Source of the DNA: Quillaja saponaria
Lineage: Eukaryota > Streptophyta > Magnoliopsida > Fabales > Quillajaceae
Length of the DNA stretch: 64,000 nucleotides
Direction of reading: 5' to 3'
Assembly (NCBI GenBank): GCA_029379385.1
Contig: CM055618.1
Coordinates: forward strand, 7,574,134 to 7,638,133
Positions 63,401 to 64,000 of this stretch are shown here, piece by piece. Positions within the stretch are counted from its first letter, which is position 1. Each line of letters starts with the position of its first letter. Below the pieces are notes generated by a model. That model was not told where the DNA came from, ran no database searches, and saw only the letters and a list, made by a program, of their open reading frames with translations. The translations under genes and the position numbers were made by a program.

Positions 63401-64000
63401 CTTGAAACAAACATTTAGTTCTCTCCCTTTTTATATATTATTATTATTACTTAGATTGAAATTGTTATTCATATATCTTCATTTGTAGTTATTAACCAAT
63501 GTTAACAGCAACATGGTATGTTCTGGGACGGGAATGGGGAACGCTACCTAGGTAAAAATATTATGGGTAGGGGTATGTTTAGTTGGTTTGTTATATTTGG
63601 ACGTGGTACTTTTAAAATATTTATTTGGTTTGTTATATCTGTACAGAAGAAAAAATAATTTTTTAGAAAAATGACCCAGCCTTTTTTTGTACAACTCTCC
63701 CATCTTTAAATATGGATGTACTGCTACTCCCAATATTCAAGTTTTCATTAATGTCTTCTGAACTATTCATAGCAATACAAGAAGATTTCAACTTTATGCA
63801 AATACAGGTACTTAGTATTTAGCTAAATTTTTTTTTCAGGCTCACACTAATTTCATGCTAATTTTTTGTTGGCAAGAAAGTCTTTGACAAATTGAAAACA
63901 TTAAAAAAGAAATGAATGAATAAACATACCTTAAAGAAGACAAAAAAGAATTGTAGATTATTGTCTCTATTTTCTAATTGTAATTCTTTGATGATGCAGA
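63401..64000. other. spacer at the window end, no gene
   Basis: AT-rich sequence with a pyrimidine-rich run near 63414. No coding region seen. Confidence 0.5.

Noticed and set aside
1..64000. tRNA genes, CRISPR arrays or operon-like structure
   Set aside because: None seen; the introns and repeats show this is plant nuclear DNA, where CRISPR and operons are not expected.

Overview
This window looks like AT-rich nuclear DNA of a dicot plant. The genes have many GT-AG introns, there are plastid-derived inserts, and transposable elements of several classes fill most of the space. The species cannot be named from the sequence. Three genes look real: a VAC14 homologue (17949-34756, +, 20 exons), an ankyrin-repeat PGG membrane protein (35694-39424, -, 3 exons), and an intronless four-EF-hand calmodulin-like protein (58666-59247, +). 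From memory of Arabidopsis, the first two match the adjacent loci At2g01690 (VAC14) and At2g01680, so this pair seems to be conserved microsynteny. They converge, with about 0.9 kb between their stop codons.

Layout. 1-2.6 kb: edge of a degraded minus-strand Copia-like element with a 255-bp LTR. 2.6-5.8 kb: a truncated copy of a large LTR-like repeat. 7.3-10 kb: a decayed hAT (DUF659-type) transposase. 11.5-16.5 kb: two head-to-tail copies of the large repeat. 17.9-34.8 kb: VAC14. Its 5.3-kb intron 18 holds a mosaic plastid insertion (psaC, antisense rrn16, ndhA exon 1 plus intron, rpl16 exon 2), followed by the 3' end of a LINE. 35.7-39.4 kb: the ankyrin gene. 40.1-41.6 kb: a small solo LTR and a PDS5-like gene remnant. 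42.0-54.9 kb: an old RICESLEEPER-type hAT element broken by two roughly 3.3-kb solo-LTR-like insertions in opposite orientation, each with a 5-bp target-site duplication readable in the sequence. 55.0-56.3 kb: a MITE-like element and a Copia-type LTR with an initiator-Met primer binding site. 58.6-59.3 kb: the CML gene. 59.7-60 kb: a second plastid fragment (ndhB). 61.3-63.4 kb: a decayed Ty3/gypsy gag-pol.

How the genes work together. The three cellular genes are not a pathway: VAC14 acts in PI(3,5)P2 synthesis at endosome and vacuole membranes, the ankyrin protein is a plasma- or endomembrane signalling-type protein, and the CML is a calcium sensor. The main interest is structural: the plastid mosaic in a VAC14 intron, a one-base frame break in the last part of VAC14, and the datable nest of elements at 42-55 kb. 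I see no convincing sign of an undescribed molecular system. The ends of old repeats are approximate unless a duplication is named.
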